Assembly (NCBI RefSeq): GCF_012027595.1
Contig: NZ_SNUR01000003.1
Span: 124,001-188,000, forward strand
DNA length: 64,000 nt
Source of the DNA: Thermococcus sp. Bubb.Bath
GTDB lineage: Archaea; Methanobacteriota_B; Thermococci; Thermococcales; Thermococcaceae
Direction of reading: 5' to 3'
Part shown: one piece after another, positions 1-9,807 of the stretch
Numbering within the stretch: the first letter of the stretch is position 1
How the letters are laid out: each line of letters opens with the position of its first letter
Program-made: the position numbers and the translations under genes
Notes under the pieces: model-generated
What the model saw: only the letters and a program-made list of their open reading frames with translations
Told to the model about the DNA's origin: nothing
The model's database searches: none

Positions 1-5
1 CTACA

Positions 6-506
6 ATGAGACGGAGGGGAGGACGTACGTCGAGCTTAAGGGCTAAACGCGCCCAGACAGCGCTGGAAGTCCTTTTCATAGCCGCGGTGATAGTGGCGGG
101 TGCGGCTTTAATCGTTCCCCCCTACCTGGACCAGAACACGGACGCAATGGTGGTTGCTCAAGTGAGAAGCGTTGCGGACGATGCATGTGCCTATCTCAAC
201 ACGGGCGTGGTGATCCAAGACAGCAAGCATGCCGCGCTGAATCCGCTGATAACAAACGCCAATTACAGCTCGATTGGATGCATGGTGAGAGGAGTTGGGA
301 TAACCTCTTCAAACGATACCAGCGTCACGGTAAAAGTGGAGCTGGAATACATTCGGAGCACAGTTCAGAACTCAACAGTTGCGAATGCCACTAAATCGTT
401 CATAATAAATGAACTTAAGAGCAGGAGCGAGTTCCATTCCGTAGGGAGTTCTCTCGTTTACGGTAAGAAAAGTGTGAGTATAATAGTTCAGGCGGTGAGA
501 AGATGA
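6..506 (+). CDS. Class III signal peptide pilin-like protein
   Basis: A 166-aa protein with a basic N-terminus, then QTALEVLFI and a hydrophobic stretch to about residue 40. This is the archaeal class III (type IV pilin-like) signal layout, in which a prepilin peptidase cuts just before the Q and the helix becomes the filament core or membrane anchor. The rest is soluble with several potential N-glycosylation sites. It is the first gene in view of an operon; its stop overlaps the next start (ATGA). I infer a minor pilin or pseudopilin of a type IV-like surface structure. The exact family is not recognised and the promoter lies outside the window. Confidence 0.7.
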   Translation: MRRRGGRTSSLRAKRAQTALEVLFIAAVIVAGAALIVPPYLDQNTDAMVVAQVRSVADDACAYLNTGVVIQDSKHAALNPLITNANYSSIGCMVRGVGITSSNDTSVTVKVELEYIRSTVQNSTVANATKSFIINELKSRSEFHSVGSSLVYGKKSVSIIVQAVRR

Positions 507-1963
507 GGAGGGGCCAGCTGCTTACCCTCGATGCTATGCTCTCATTGATCCTAGTCGTTTTCATCCTTGCAACCGTGACCAACACATCCTCGGCGCTCAA
601 GGAGGAGATATCCTCTATGATAGAATGGCAGGAGCGAGCTAACATAGCCGAGAATATGCTTGATGTACTGACGAAGAGTCCAGGTGAGCCCCCCAACTGG
701 TATCTCGACCCGAGTAGTGTTAAGGTGGTAGGGTTGAGGAGCTCGGATAAGACATACGCTCTCAACTACCGCAAGCTCATGGCCCTGAACTCCTCGATAG
801 ATGAACTTGTGGGAGCACTCACAAACCTCTCGCAGGGAAAGGACTTCATGATAGAGACCTTCGTCTCAAAGTACAAAGTGGGCATTGAGGGGAGGTTTCC
901 GAGGGTTTATCTGAGCAATGTGACGTTCAAAAGTCCAGTAAATGATAAGCAAGGTGTGAATTTTGATATTGTAAAAAGTGGAACCAACGGGGGATTTGGA
1001 ATTAGTTATATAAAACTTAAACTCTTAAATGGTAGCGAGTATATCAACAGCGGTGTGTGTGATTTAGTCAATGGAAAAAGCAGCACCATTAACACAAAGA
1101 ACACAGGAGTATACTATGTTAAGGTTATAATTACAGATACAGTGAATCTAACTGCGAAGAGGGGAAACGGATATCTCCCTCCATCCCCAAAAGAGATTCC
1201 AGCAGGTTCTGTTATTGAGCTTTATCTGAATCAAACCAGCGCATTTAATTTACAGGTCAATGGTTGCCCCAATAGTGTCAACAGTGTCACTATATCTGGA
1301 AAAGGAAACATTAAAGTAACAGTTTCAGCCTACGATAACAGCATCCCCAAACTAATAGCAAACTACACCTCCGCCCCGGTTTTTGAATCCCTCGGAAACC
1401 CGACATACGCTTTTGCAGTTATAAACGGAACTGTCGTTACCGACCAGGGAGTGATAAACGCCTCTATGAACCGTTCTCCATGGATTGAAGTAGGCAAAAG
1501 AACAGGAATCATTGAGAAATTTGAGTACAATCTCTCTGCTTCCCCTTCAGCCCAGATTCCGATGATTTATGGTACCTTACGGAATCCCTTGCCAGGTGGG
1601 GCGTATCTCAAAGTCATGGTTCCGAATAGTACTGGGAATATGTCTTTCGTGGCGATTTCAGGAATCGAAACAAGAGGGCTCCTTATTCACAAGGACAACA
1701 GTAACGAACCTGTCACAGGGATTCTCGTGTACGACAACACCACCGTTCAATACTCTGGAAACGCGACTTCAGTATCCATCCCCCTTAACGCCCTTTTCGG
1801 TAGTCCTGGCTCAGGAGATACGATAGGTTTATGGTTTTACTCCCTTAGCAACAGCTGGAATAGGAATAGTGTAACGATTGAATGCGTCCCTGACTTGAGA
1901 TGGGTGCTCGAACCCAGATTGGAGGCAGCCATAATAAAACTCTGGGTGTGGGATGACTCATGA
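503..1963 (+). CDS. Pilin-like secreted or anchored protein, 486 aa
   Basis: The N-terminus MRRGQLLTLDAMLSLIL leads into one hydrophobic helix (about residues 8-30), followed by a large extracytoplasmic region rich in Asn, Ser and Thr with many N-x-S/T sequons. The RG-x-x-LTLDAMLS pattern recurs in the next gene, so the two are probably processed or anchored alike. It is translationally coupled to both neighbours by 4-base overlaps. No catalytic motif is seen. I infer a structural component of the same pilus-like or cell-surface complex. Confidence 0.65.
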   Translation: MRRGQLLTLDAMLSLILVVFILATVTNTSSALKEEISSMIEWQERANIAENMLDVLTKSPGEPPNWYLDPSSVKVVGLRSSDKTYALNYRKLMALNSSIDELVGALTNLSQGKDFMIETFVSKYKVGIEGRFPRVYLSNVTFKSPVNDKQGVNFDIVKSGTNGGFGISYIKLKLLNGSEYINSGVCDLVNGKSSTINTKNTGVYYVKVIITDTVNLTAKRGNGYLPPSPKEIPAGSVIELYLNQTSAFNLQVNGCPNSVNSVTISGKGNIKVTVSAYDNSIPKLIANYTSAPVFESLGNPTYAFAVINGTVVTDQGVINASMNRSPWIEVGKRTGIIEKFEYNLSASPSAQIPMIYGTLRNPLPGGAYLKVMVPNSTGNMSFVAISGIETRGLLIHKDNSNEPVTGILVYDNTTVQYSGNATSVSIPLNALFGSPGSGDTIGLWFYSLSNSWNRNSVTIECVPDLRWVLEPRLEAAIIKLWVWDDS

Positions 1964-4047
1964 AAAGGCGAGGCTTCGTGTTTACACTGGACGCGATGCT
2001 GTCAATAGTGATGGTCCTAATTGTGATAACCTCAATTACATCTATCCAAGAGAACTCGGGACAAGTGTATTCCACTGTCATGAGAATGAAAACTATGTAC
2101 ACCGCGGAGGATGTTATGAACGTTCTCTCAAATGCCCCACTGAGTTCACTTGTGAATGAGAGCGTTTTGAGAGATTGGAGCAGAACTGGGGTACTGAACA
2201 CCTCCCTCTATGTAAGTCCATCCACCCCTCCTCTAAAGATAGCACTAATGTACTGGGCACTCTCGAATATCTCCACGTATGAAAACCTGCACCTCGAAGA
2301 CAAAGCGCGGACCATAATTGAGTATGTAATAACTCACAACTTCCCCGGTTATGGATTTCAGTTTAAGGTTAATTCGACTACCATAGCAGAACATGGTAAC
2401 ATCTCAAATGCTAGTGATATCACTGCAGTCTCAGCTATCATGAGCGGCTTTCAGCGGGGCAAAAGACCCATCGGTTATATCAGCAGAGCTTACCTCACCT
2501 ATGCTCAGCATAGATACTCTCAGCTTATTGGCATTCAAAGAATAGTCGCTGGAGGTGACGGGAACACTCTGTACGTGGATATCCCAGTTGATCTTCCCGA
2601 CGACGCGGCGGACATCTCCGCAAAGGGTGCATTTTACGCCAGGATAATTGGATATAATGGTAATAAAATTTCTCTCACAATTTCGAATTCCAACGGTGAT
2701 ACTGAATATGGAGATCTTGGGTCTGGAGGGAAAGTTGATTTAAGCAACTACCTCTTACCAGGGAGTAACATTCTAAGGTTCACCATAGACAGTGGAGGGG
2801 CAGACGAGGTTGGCTTCGGTAGCGGCAGCGTTCTACTAACATCGTACACCACCAACAGCACATCCTACACGAGTCCGGATAGGGTAGACCTCTACAATGT
2901 AACCAGCTATTACGGTTTTGTTCAGTTTGTTACGGTTGTCCCAACCGGAAACGTCACGAGCACAAGTATTTATCTAAAGACCACCGGCGTAGATAGAATA
3001 CATCTCTACTACAACAACGGCACGGGTATCTGCGATATGGGACTTTCCAAGTCTCCTGTGGATGGCATCACTTACTTCTCATCAGATGAAATCGAAAGTG
3101 GACTCTCAAGATGCGGGGTTACGTATTCCAACCTCAACAAAAGGGCTTTTACGTTTGTTATAGGATTCGATGCCACCTGGCCTTCCGGCAGTAGTAATCC
3201 GGAGTACAGTACCACTTACAGGGAGAGGCACCTCTACGGCTTTGGTCAATCTTTCGTTGAAGTAACTGTCAACTCCAAAGTCAACGCCGTTCATTACGCG
3301 ATACCACTCTCCATTCCGCTGTATCCAGAGGATTTTTCGTACCCACCTACTGACAGGATCGGTAGTGGTGTATACAGAACAATGAGCACCAGCTACACTC
3401 TTCCACCCAAGGCAATTCCCTGGTACGCCGATTACTGGACGGCGATTGAGTACCAAGGAAGCGCCCCAACCGGCACGCTCACGTTCTTTGAAAACGGGGG
3501 AACGATAATCAGCGGACCCCTCAATTACTACCTCTACCGCTTCGGATACGCCAAGTACGCCGACTGGATGATGAAAAACGGCTCTACCAACATATTCAGG
3601 GCATCCAGTAGTTCCGACTCCTACGGCTTCCGCGAGGGCCAGTCCTGGGGCACTGTGTACTACTTCCTCCAGGCTTATGCTCCGTATGGAAAACCATTCC
3701 CGAAGCTCCTCCAGGGATATCCCGTTTATAAAGGTTACAACCTCACTTACTATGCTAAGCTCTATGGTTCATCCTCCCAGCCCGAGAAGAGGTATATACT
3801 CATTGGAAAACCGCCTTATAAGCCAGTGGATATTAGCAACCTCCAACCGAAGGAATACTCCGTTGACGACGCAATACTGCGGCTCTTTTCAAAACTGGCA
3901 ATCGATACGAACGGAAAGCCTGGAAGTCAGGACAATCCTCTCGCGGTCCTCTTACCCCCTTCAGTAAAGATGGAGTTCTCCGCCATGAACGCCCCAAGCC
4001 TTTTCAAACCCGTTCCCATTGAATTGAAATTATGGAGGCTAGGATGA
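1960..4047 (+). CDS. Pilin-like secreted or anchored protein, 695 aa
   Basis: It begins MKRRGFVFTLDAMLSIVM with one N-terminal hydrophobic helix, paralogous in layout to the preceding gene, then about 660 residues of extracytoplasmic, probably beta-rich sequence with many Thr, Ser, Tyr and Gly. The stop overlaps the next start. No enzyme motif is seen. The repeated architecture of genes two to four suggests subunits of different size in one surface assembly. Confidence 0.65.
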   Translation: MKRRGFVFTLDAMLSIVMVLIVITSITSIQENSGQVYSTVMRMKTMYTAEDVMNVLSNAPLSSLVNESVLRDWSRTGVLNTSLYVSPSTPPLKIALMYWALSNISTYENLHLEDKARTIIEYVITHNFPGYGFQFKVNSTTIAEHGNISNASDITAVSAIMSGFQRGKRPIGYISRAYLTYAQHRYSQLIGIQRIVAGGDGNTLYVDIPVDLPDDAADISAKGAFYARIIGYNGNKISLTISNSNGDTEYGDLGSGGKVDLSNYLLPGSNILRFTIDSGGADEVGFGSGSVLLTSYTTNSTSYTSPDRVDLYNVTSYYGFVQFVTVVPTGNVTSTSIYLKTTGVDRIHLYYNNGTGICDMGLSKSPVDGITYFSSDEIESGLSRCGVTYSNLNKRAFTFVIGFDATWPSGSSNPEYSTTYRERHLYGFGQSFVEVTVNSKVNAVHYAIPLSIPLYPEDFSYPPTDRIGSGVYRTMSTSYTLPPKAIPWYADYWTAIEYQGSAPTGTLTFFENGGTIISGPLNYYLYRFGYAKYADWMMKNGSTNIFRASSSSDSYGFREGQSWGTVYYFLQAYAPYGKPFPKLLQGYPVYKGYNLTYYAKLYGSSSQPEKRYILIGKPPYKPVDISNLQPKEYSVDDAILRLFSKLAIDTNGKPGSQDNPLAVLLPPSVKMEFSAMNAPSLFKPVPIELKLWRLG

Positions 4048-7000
4048 TGAGGAGAAGGGGATTCCTCATAAACTCCGCTGTACTGGTTCTCCTTATCCCA
4101 CTCCTCCTGTTGACCGCCACGTACACCCAGGTTCATTATCAGATAATCAACAGCCAGAGCGAAAACATGGAACTGGAAAAACTCAACTGGGCAGTGAATT
4201 ACCTAGACACGGACCTTAGAAACACCCTTCAAATATCGGGAAAGAGAGCCATACTGGCCATGGTGAATTACACCGTGAGCAATGAAAAGTTCCTGAGCAA
4301 AGCGAACGTAAGCATGAGGAACCTCATGATAAATGGAAAGATCGAAGGCTACACTTCACCGCTGATGGGCAATCAAACGTTGCTCTACTGGTTCAACACT
4401 GCATCTAATGAGCTCATTAAGAGGGGGCTCATCCTCAGACCCTCGGGCAACCTTGAAGACAGCATTGACATGGAGATAGTCCCTTTGACGTCATTCAAAG
4501 TGGCCGTGAAAGCAAGGATAAAGAACATTACGTTAATGGACATGAACGGAAAGGTTATCTATCAGGGTAGCCTCCCTGTAAGGGGCTACCTCTACACCGT
4601 TATTGACCTCGATGGTGTGGAGGATCCAGTGTATGCCATATCAACAAACGGCCAATATCACAGGATGATCCAACCGTGCAGCTTCTCGTACCCAGAGTTT
4701 GGTGAGAAACCAGTTAAGTGGCTCACGGGCGCTGGAAACTCAAGTGTAACACATCTCGTTGGAACTTATGGGGAGAACATACTCTACAGCAATGATACGA
4801 TATGGTCAAACTCCCCAGAGGCAAAGCTTGTTAATCCTTCGGTCAACCCATTGGAACTTTTCAGGGACGGAGACAGGGGCTACCTTTACTTCGGCAACGT
4901 CAGCGTCCCGGTTATCGGCAACAACTGGGCAGTCAGCAGCAGCTACAAGTACCGCGTCAACTTCACGGTTGATAGTAACAACTTCAAGCCCAACAGTTTA
5001 ACCCTCCTCATAATGGACACAACCTCCGTTAGAATCGAAGGAAAGACTCTAAATAAATGGGTCGCCCACACGAGCGATAAGGCATCGATACTGATCTACG
5101 ACTCCAACGGCGACCCCGTCAACTTCTGGATAGAATACTGGGATAGCAACAGTGGAAAGCTGTGGCTATGGATGAAGACGACCGACGTTAACAAGTATTC
5201 CCTCTACGTCTCGGACGACCCCTCCCTCGAGACGAGGGGCGATCCAAGCGGGTTGTTCTACCTCATAGACGACTTCCTCTACAAGAACACCGACCTATGG
5301 GACTTCCAGAGCGGAACGGTGAGCAACGGCTGGTACACTTTCAATAACCAGATTTCAGGGAGCGATACAGCGATATCCAAGAAAGGATTCAAACCTCCTT
5401 TCTTCGTCCGCTGGGGCATGAACACGACAAACGCCGATGCCGGCGTGGGCATTTACAGGCCTCCGCAGGGCGGTGGGGAGAACTACATTGATGTTGTTGT
5501 GAGATACGGTAAACTAACAAAGAAGAGCGTTTACTGGCCTTATAACACCACGGGAACATCATCCGTTTCAAGTCTCAATGACCTTAGATACAGTTGGAAA
5601 AAGGGATACACCCGTTATATCTACTCTTTAAGTGATGCCCAAACCGCCAAGTCCTGGCTCGACTCGAAGCTCGCCAAGATAAATGGAACGACCGTTGAGT
5701 ATAAAGATTATCAAGTTCCGATATACCTTAACGTAACTACAATTCAAGGAATTAATGCGAACGGTGGAAAGGCCGCCATAAAGGTAGTCGATGAGAACGG
5801 CAACCCTCTCCCATTCTGGATAGAATACTGGAACGACAACGGGGCGCTGATATGGGTTAAGGTTAACTTGTCGGCAAGATACTATACAGGTATAGGTTCG
5901 AAAAAAATCAAAGGGACACTTTTTGGAAAGACAGTGTATTCTATTTACAAAGTTAAAGAATCTAGAGGAACATTGAGTTATGAGAGCAGGTCTGACACTT
6001 ACTACAAAATACCCTTTGTTAAAACTGAGAAACACACCTACTATTACATCACCCGCTATTCATACGCAGGAGCCCACATCAAGATACTCTACAACACCGG
6101 GAGCGAGACAAGGGGAGACGGCGATAAGGTGTTCGAGTTCTTCGACGACTTTAATGAACCTTCCCTTGATACGAGCAAGTGGAACATCGGTGGTGACTCA
6201 AGTTACATCTCCCTCTCCAACGGCGTTCTAACCCTCAACGGAGATAGTGATCCCTCAACTTCAGACGTCTGGCTCTGGACGAGGAAGACGTTCCCATATT
6301 ACAGCTACGTCGTCGGAATGGAGGTTAAGGTGAGCAGTTTGGCGGCTCAGGGCTGGCTGTGGTACTTAGACAATACCAACTGGGCATGGATGGAGGATGT
6401 TTATCCCAAGTACAAGGGGCGTAAATATAAAGGAACCTACGGTCACCTCTACGACTTCAACGTTGGTAATGGTAACGGGAACTATTATGAAGATGGTGGG
6501 GGGTACCTAACTGATGAATGGACCCATATCGAGGTTGCAGTAGACGACTATCATCTAATAGGAGATCACTACGCAGACATGATAAGTTACCAAAACCAGA
6601 GCGGGCCTTTTGTAGGAACTTGGAGTGGAAACACTACACATGTCAGTTACTATGATGGTTTTTGGGATGACATCTACGCTCAAAACAACACTGCCATTGG
6701 CTTGGCCCAGTTCATGGGCTCGACGAGCTATGACTTCATCTACGTTAGGAAATATCTCGACCTCAACTCCCTCACCGAGACTGTAAAGAAGCACGAGGCC
6801 CAGAACAAGCCGACCGAATACGAGGCAACGGGAAGCGCGACTCAGCTTGCACTGTGGAAGAACTGGGAGGAACTCGCAAAAACCACTGATGGTACAAGCG
6901 GTTTCAACCGCTACGAGCTCAACGTCAGCTCCACCAGGTTGAACCTCACGAGGATAACCTCAAATGCCCATGTGGGTTACAATGGCGATTTCTCAGGCTC

Positions 7001-7652
7001 CTGGAACGTCTCCATAGTGGGCAAAGGAGTTGGATCCCAGAGCTTTGATTGGATAATAGTAGGGCCACCCTACGTTACGAGCGGTGTAAAGTTCGGGACA
7101 CCTGAGGGTTCGGGACTCGTGGTGTGGAAGGCTTACGCCTCTGCCGCATTTGACCTTCAGCCGTTCTTGAGTTGCCTCGTCAATGACCGTTACTTCGGTC
7201 TCTACGATGCCCCCAGCTTCTTCGAGAGGCTCGAAGGAAAGCTCGACCCTGCAAGTACGGGGAAAAACGGTGAGTACTGGGAGGCAGCTAAGAAAATGCA
7301 GGAAGAACTTGGAATAGCAAAGGACGGCAGTTACTACCCAATAGGCTTGGTTAGCTTTATATACTACCCCTCCGACGATGACCTGACCAGTGCTCTCAAA
7401 CTCCTTGAGAAGGATCCGAACAGCGCCATTGGGAATGCTATCTCCTTCGCGGATTACTACTGGCTGGGCTACTACTTTAAGGATAAGTTTGCACAGGTGG
7501 CAACGTCCCCTAAAGCCTATAGGATGTGGGGGATATCAATGGGAACTGGAGACTACGCATACCTCTCGGGCGTCGGCTTCCTCATCGATAACTCCACTGC
7601 TGAGACCATCATGGGAAAGAACGCATGGAAGTACCTGATATACGGAGGATGA
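4044..7652 (+). CDS. Large surface protein with DUF2341-like modules
   Basis: A 1202-aa protein. I chose the ATG at 4044 because it overlaps the upstream stop (ATGA) and follows GGAGG; 4032 is an alternative. It has an N-terminal hydrophobic segment after MMRRRGF. The middle carries at least two modules with the pattern hydrophobic-strand, then PVNFWIEYWD or PLPFWIEYWN, then LWLWMK or IWVKV, matching what I remember of DUF2341, a beta-sandwich found in archaeal surface proteins. Each is followed by a segment starting with a phrase like FDDFNEPSLDTSKWN, reminiscent of LamG or concanavalin-like folds. It is the likely large adhesin or tip component of the operon. Confidence 0.65.
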   Translation: MMRRRGFLINSAVLVLLIPLLLLTATYTQVHYQIINSQSENMELEKLNWAVNYLDTDLRNTLQISGKRAILAMVNYTVSNEKFLSKANVSMRNLMINGKIEGYTSPLMGNQTLLYWFNTASNELIKRGLILRPSGNLEDSIDMEIVPLTSFKVAVKARIKNITLMDMNGKVIYQGSLPVRGYLYTVIDLDGVEDPVYAISTNGQYHRMIQPCSFSYPEFGEKPVKWLTGAGNSSVTHLVGTYGENILYSNDTIWSNSPEAKLVNPSVNPLELFRDGDRGYLYFGNVSVPVIGNNWAVSSSYKYRVNFTVDSNNFKPNSLTLLIMDTTSVRIEGKTLNKWVAHTSDKASILIYDSNGDPVNFWIEYWDSNSGKLWLWMKTTDVNKYSLYVSDDPSLETRGDPSGLFYLIDDFLYKNTDLWDFQSGTVSNGWYTFNNQISGSDTAISKKGFKPPFFVRWGMNTTNADAGVGIYRPPQGGGENYIDVVVRYGKLTKKSVYWPYNTTGTSSVSSLNDLRYSWKKGYTRYIYSLSDAQTAKSWLDSKLAKINGTTVEYKDYQVPIYLNVTTIQGINANGGKAAIKVVDENGNPLPFWIEYWNDNGALIWVKVNLSARYYTGIGSKKIKGTLFGKTVYSIYKVKESRGTLSYESRSDTYYKIPFVKTEKHTYYYITRYSYAGAHIKILYNTGSETRGDGDKVFEFFDDFNEPSLDTSKWNIGGDSSYISLSNGVLTLNGDSDPSTSDVWLWTRKTFPYYSYVVGMEVKVSSLAAQGWLWYLDNTNWAWMEDVYPKYKGRKYKGTYGHLYDFNVGNGNGNYYEDGGGYLTDEWTHIEVAVDDYHLIGDHYADMISYQNQSGPFVGTWSGNTTHVSYYDGFWDDIYAQNNTAIGLAQFMGSTSYDFIYVRKYLDLNSLTETVKKHEAQNKPTEYEATGSATQLALWKNWEELAKTTDGTSGFNRYELNVSSTRLNLTRITSNAHVGYNGDFSGSWNVSIVGKGVGSQSFDWIIVGPPYVTSGVKFGTPEGSGLVVWKAYASAAFDLQPFLSCLVNDRYFGLYDAPSFFERLEGKLDPASTGKNGEYWEAAKKMQEELGIAKDGSYYPIGLVSFIYYPSDDDLTSALKLLEKDPNSAIGNAISFADYYWLGYYFKDKFAQVATSPKAYRMWGISMGTGDYAYLSGVGFLIDNSTAETIMGKNAWKYLIYGG

Positions 7653-7657
7653 CTGGT

Positions 7658-8419
7658 ATGGATATCGAGGAAGTACTGTACACTGTGGGCGAGGGAGTGG
7701 AGCGTCTGGTATCGGTGCTTGGAAGGGCTACGCGTAATCTCCTAAAACCCCAAAAAAGTGAAACTCCCCCGAAATTTCCCATTTCCTCTCGTATCATCCG
7801 AAGGAGAAATTACACCGTCCATGAGATGATGAGCCTCCATCTTCAGGTAGTGTTTTTTCTATACCTCGCGGCAAACGCACTCGCAGTATTCTTTCCCCAT
7901 GCTCTGTACTCCCTCTTAATCCTTGGTTTTATCTACACGATTTATTTTAGATGGGTCACCCACAGGTATGGGGACTATCTCATAGAGCCAGAACCGTATA
8001 CTTTTTTCTATTCCGTGGCATCGGCTATAGCTTTCTTTGCATTTTTGGGATTTGTTGGCCTGAGAAAACTCGGCGTTGAGGTATACTACTATTACGCGTA
8101 CATAATAGCAATAACAGGTTTGGTGATAATTTTTAGATACCTCTTTAAATCCCGTTACGGAAGGGACTACACCTACGGTGTCGTCGAGGAGGTGAAAAAC
8201 GACCTCATCAGGGTCTTCGTCCACGACGACATAGCGGCGAACGTCAAGCCCGGCTACTACTGGGTTCCCGCCGTTCCCGATGTGGAACCGGATAGGGTAG
8301 TGAAGCTCCTGATAGAGGACAGGGCCCTGAAGGGGGCCGTGCCTGTGAGAGTTCTCGAGGTCTACCTTGAGAGTCAATCCTCCCAGAGCTCAACGGAGCC
8401 AAAGGCAGAGACCGAATGA
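7658..8419 (+). CDS. DUF2101-like membrane protein
   Basis: A 253-aa protein. The ATG at 7658 is preferred because GGAGG (7644-7648) sits 9 bases upstream; in-frame ATGs at 7625 and 7649 lie over or against that site. A charged N-terminus of about 65 residues is followed by three to four hydrophobic segments (about residues 67-180) and a soluble C-terminal domain of about 70 residues (VEEVKNDLIRVFVHDDI). It resembles the Thermococcales DUF2101 family from memory; the function is unknown. It is the last gene of the pilin-like operon, 5 bases after the large surface protein, and its 3' end overlaps a convergent gene. Confidence 0.6.
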   Translation: MDIEEVLYTVGEGVERLVSVLGRATRNLLKPQKSETPPKFPISSRIIRRRNYTVHEMMSLHLQVVFFLYLAANALAVFFPHALYSLLILGFIYTIYFRWVTHRYGDYLIEPEPYTFFYSVASAIAFFAFLGFVGLRKLGVEVYYYYAYIIAITGLVIIFRYLFKSRYGRDYTYGVVEEVKNDLIRVFVHDDIAANVKPGYYWVPAVPDVEPDRVVKLLIEDRALKGAVPVRVLEVYLESQSSQSSTEPKAETE

Positions 8420-8649
8420 AGGATCAGAAGATAAATCGAGTGGCAGGGCTCGATTCTGTTGGTTTTTACGAACCCCTCCCCTCGCTTTTCTATCCAGAGG
8501 GGTTCGACGAGCCTGCAGTCCGGTGTGATAACTATGCTGTCCCCCGATGCTTCAAACCCGTATCCCAGTCCCGTGCAGACCCTCCTAAGGAAGGCCCCAA
8601 ATGCTTCCCATCGCCCAATTGAGGTTTTATAATACACTGTGTGGCCCAA
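8374..8649 (-). CDS. Small conserved-looking hypothetical protein, 91 aa
   Basis: Reads as a compact protein with Trp, Cys and Glu well distributed and no membrane segment. The TTG start at 8649 is supported by GGTGA four bases upstream; a GTG at 8637 is the alternative. An A+T-rich TATA-like element (rc ACTTTTTAAAG) lies about 30-40 bases upstream. It overlaps the end of the convergent membrane-protein gene by 46 bases. Function unknown. Confidence 0.55.
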   Translation of the reverse strand: MGHTVYYKTSIGRWEAFGAFLRRVCTGLGYGFEASGDSIVITPDCRLVEPLWIEKRGEGFVKTNRIEPCHSIYLLILHSVSAFGSVELWED

Positions 8650-8735
8650 AATATCACCAATTAACGTAAAAACTAAACTTTAAAAAGTTTTTGGGTGGGG
8701 GGAGATATTTCAATGGCCCCCTCAAGAAATCCCAC

Positions 8736-8805
8736 GGGAGCAATGATGAAAGAGCCCACCTGAGAAAGAAAATGATGATAGATGGACCAGCTGACTAAAG
8801 CTCCC
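8736..8805 (+). ncRNA. Box C/D guide sRNA
   Basis: All four boxes are present in order: C ATGATGA (8743-8749), a 10-base guide, D' CTGA (8760-8763), an 8-base spacer, C' ATGATGA (8772-8778), a 12-base guide, D CTGA (8791-8794). The ends can pair (GGGAGC at 8736 with GCTCCC at 8800). This is the textbook layout of archaeal C/D RNAs, which bind L7Ae, Nop5 and fibrillarin and direct 2'-O-methylation of the target base opposite the fifth guide base before D or D'. The 3' end runs antisense into the last codons of guaA subunit A. Targets were not determined. Confidence 0.85.
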
Positions 8806-9361
8806 CGCACAGCTCAGCGAAGTTGCGGTAGACCTCTGCCCCGTGTTCGGTGTGGGAAACCTCCGGATGGAACTGAACGCCGTAGATTGGAAGGCTCTCG
8901 TGCTTCATCGCCTCAACCGGGCAAGTCTCGCTCCTAGCGAGCAGCCTGAACCTCTTGGGCGGCTCCTTGACCTCGTCCATGTGGCTCTCCCAGACCCTCA
9001 GCTTTCCGGAGAGCCCCCTGAAGATGTCATTCTCCTCAATTATCTCAATCTCAACGAGACTGTATTCCGCTTTATCACCTCTCCCAACCCTTCCGCCGAA
9101 GTGCTTCGCTATGAGCTGATGGCCGAGACAGATTCCAAGGATCGGGACGTTGAACTCGTCGTAGTGCTCCAGGATTGCAGAGCAGTTTCCCGTTCTGTTG
9201 ATGTCCGGGCCGCCCGAGAAGATGATTCCCCTCGGATTCATGGCCTTTATCTCATCAAGCGGCGTCGTGTTCGGGATTATCTTCGCCTCGACTCCGAGGT
9301 AGCGAAGCGTTCTCCAAATACGGTGGACGTATTGTCCCCCGTTGTCCATTATGATTATCAT
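8795..9361 (-). CDS. guaAA: GMP synthase subunit A (glutaminase)
   Basis: A 188-aa class I glutamine amidotransferase that supplies ammonia from glutamine for XMP to GMP conversion; in archaea it is a separate subunit. Visible motifs are the nucleophile Cys in GICLGHQ, the FSGGPD oxyanion region, and the His-Glu of [10 protein letters not shown]. Length is normal for the family. The start overlaps the stop of the PIN toxin gene (ATGA), so it is read from the same message as the toxin pair and the synthetase subunit upstream. Confidence 0.95.
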   Translation of the reverse strand: MIIIMDNGGQYVHRIWRTLRYLGVEAKIIPNTTPLDEIKAMNPRGIIFSGGPDINRTGNCSAILEHYDEFNVPILGICLGHQLIAKHFGGRVGRGDKAEYSLVEIEIIEENDIFRGLSGKLRVWESHMDEVKEPPKRFRLLARSETCPVEAMKHESLPIYGVQFHPEVSHTEHGAEVYRNFAELCGEL

Positions 9362-9807
9362 TCACCCACCTCCACGAGTTTGAAAAACTCATTGGCCTCT
9401 TCAACTAGGTAGAAAGCTTTCACACCAACAGACTTGGCCATATCGGCCATTTTTCTGTCGTTGGTCAGGAGAAAGGCGTTAATATATCGCGCAGTCGCGA
9501 CGAAGTACAGGTCAGGAACGCGGTGACCTGTTGAAAAGGCCAACTCCAGTATTTCACCGGATAAAAGTCCTTCCCCTACAAAATCTGCAATGAGTTCAAG
9601 GTATATTTCGTGGACTTCCCTCACCATCTCTCCGGAAAGGAATCTGGATAGAACCGATACAAACTCGAACTCTCCGAGTCGCGGGATATAGACTTCAAGA
9701 ACTCCCATTTCCGAGAGCTTCGCGATCTTCTTGGCAACTTCTGACCTATCTGGATAAAAACTGGAAAAAAGATTAACCACAACGGAGGTATCAAGGACGA
9801 CTTTCAT
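9358..9807 (-). CDS. PIN-domain toxin (VapC-like)
   Basis: A 149-aa protein starting [14 protein letters not shown], with the first acidic metal ligand of the PIN fold (DTS), a conserved Glu near residue 48 (EFEFVSVL), and a C-terminal PDLYFVATA and [12 protein letters not shown] that supply the other acidic residues. PIN toxins are Mg-dependent ribonucleases. It overlaps the antitoxin stop and the next gene's start by 4 bases each, so it is fully embedded in the GMP synthase operon. The reading frame is intact, unlike the other toxin pairs in this window. Confidence 0.85.
   Translation of the reverse strand: MKVVLDTSVVVNLFSSFYPDRSEVAKKIAKLSEMGVLEVYIPRLGEFEFVSVLSRFLSGEMVREVHEIYLELIADFVGEGLLSGEILELAFSTGHRVPDLYFVATARYINAFLLTNDRKMADMAKSVGVKAFYLVEEANEFFKLVEVGE

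Noticed and set aside
8416-8622. 68-aa plus-strand frame after the DUF2101-like gene
   Set aside because: It lies opposite the better supported minus-strand 91-aa gene, has low-complexity composition and no family likeness.
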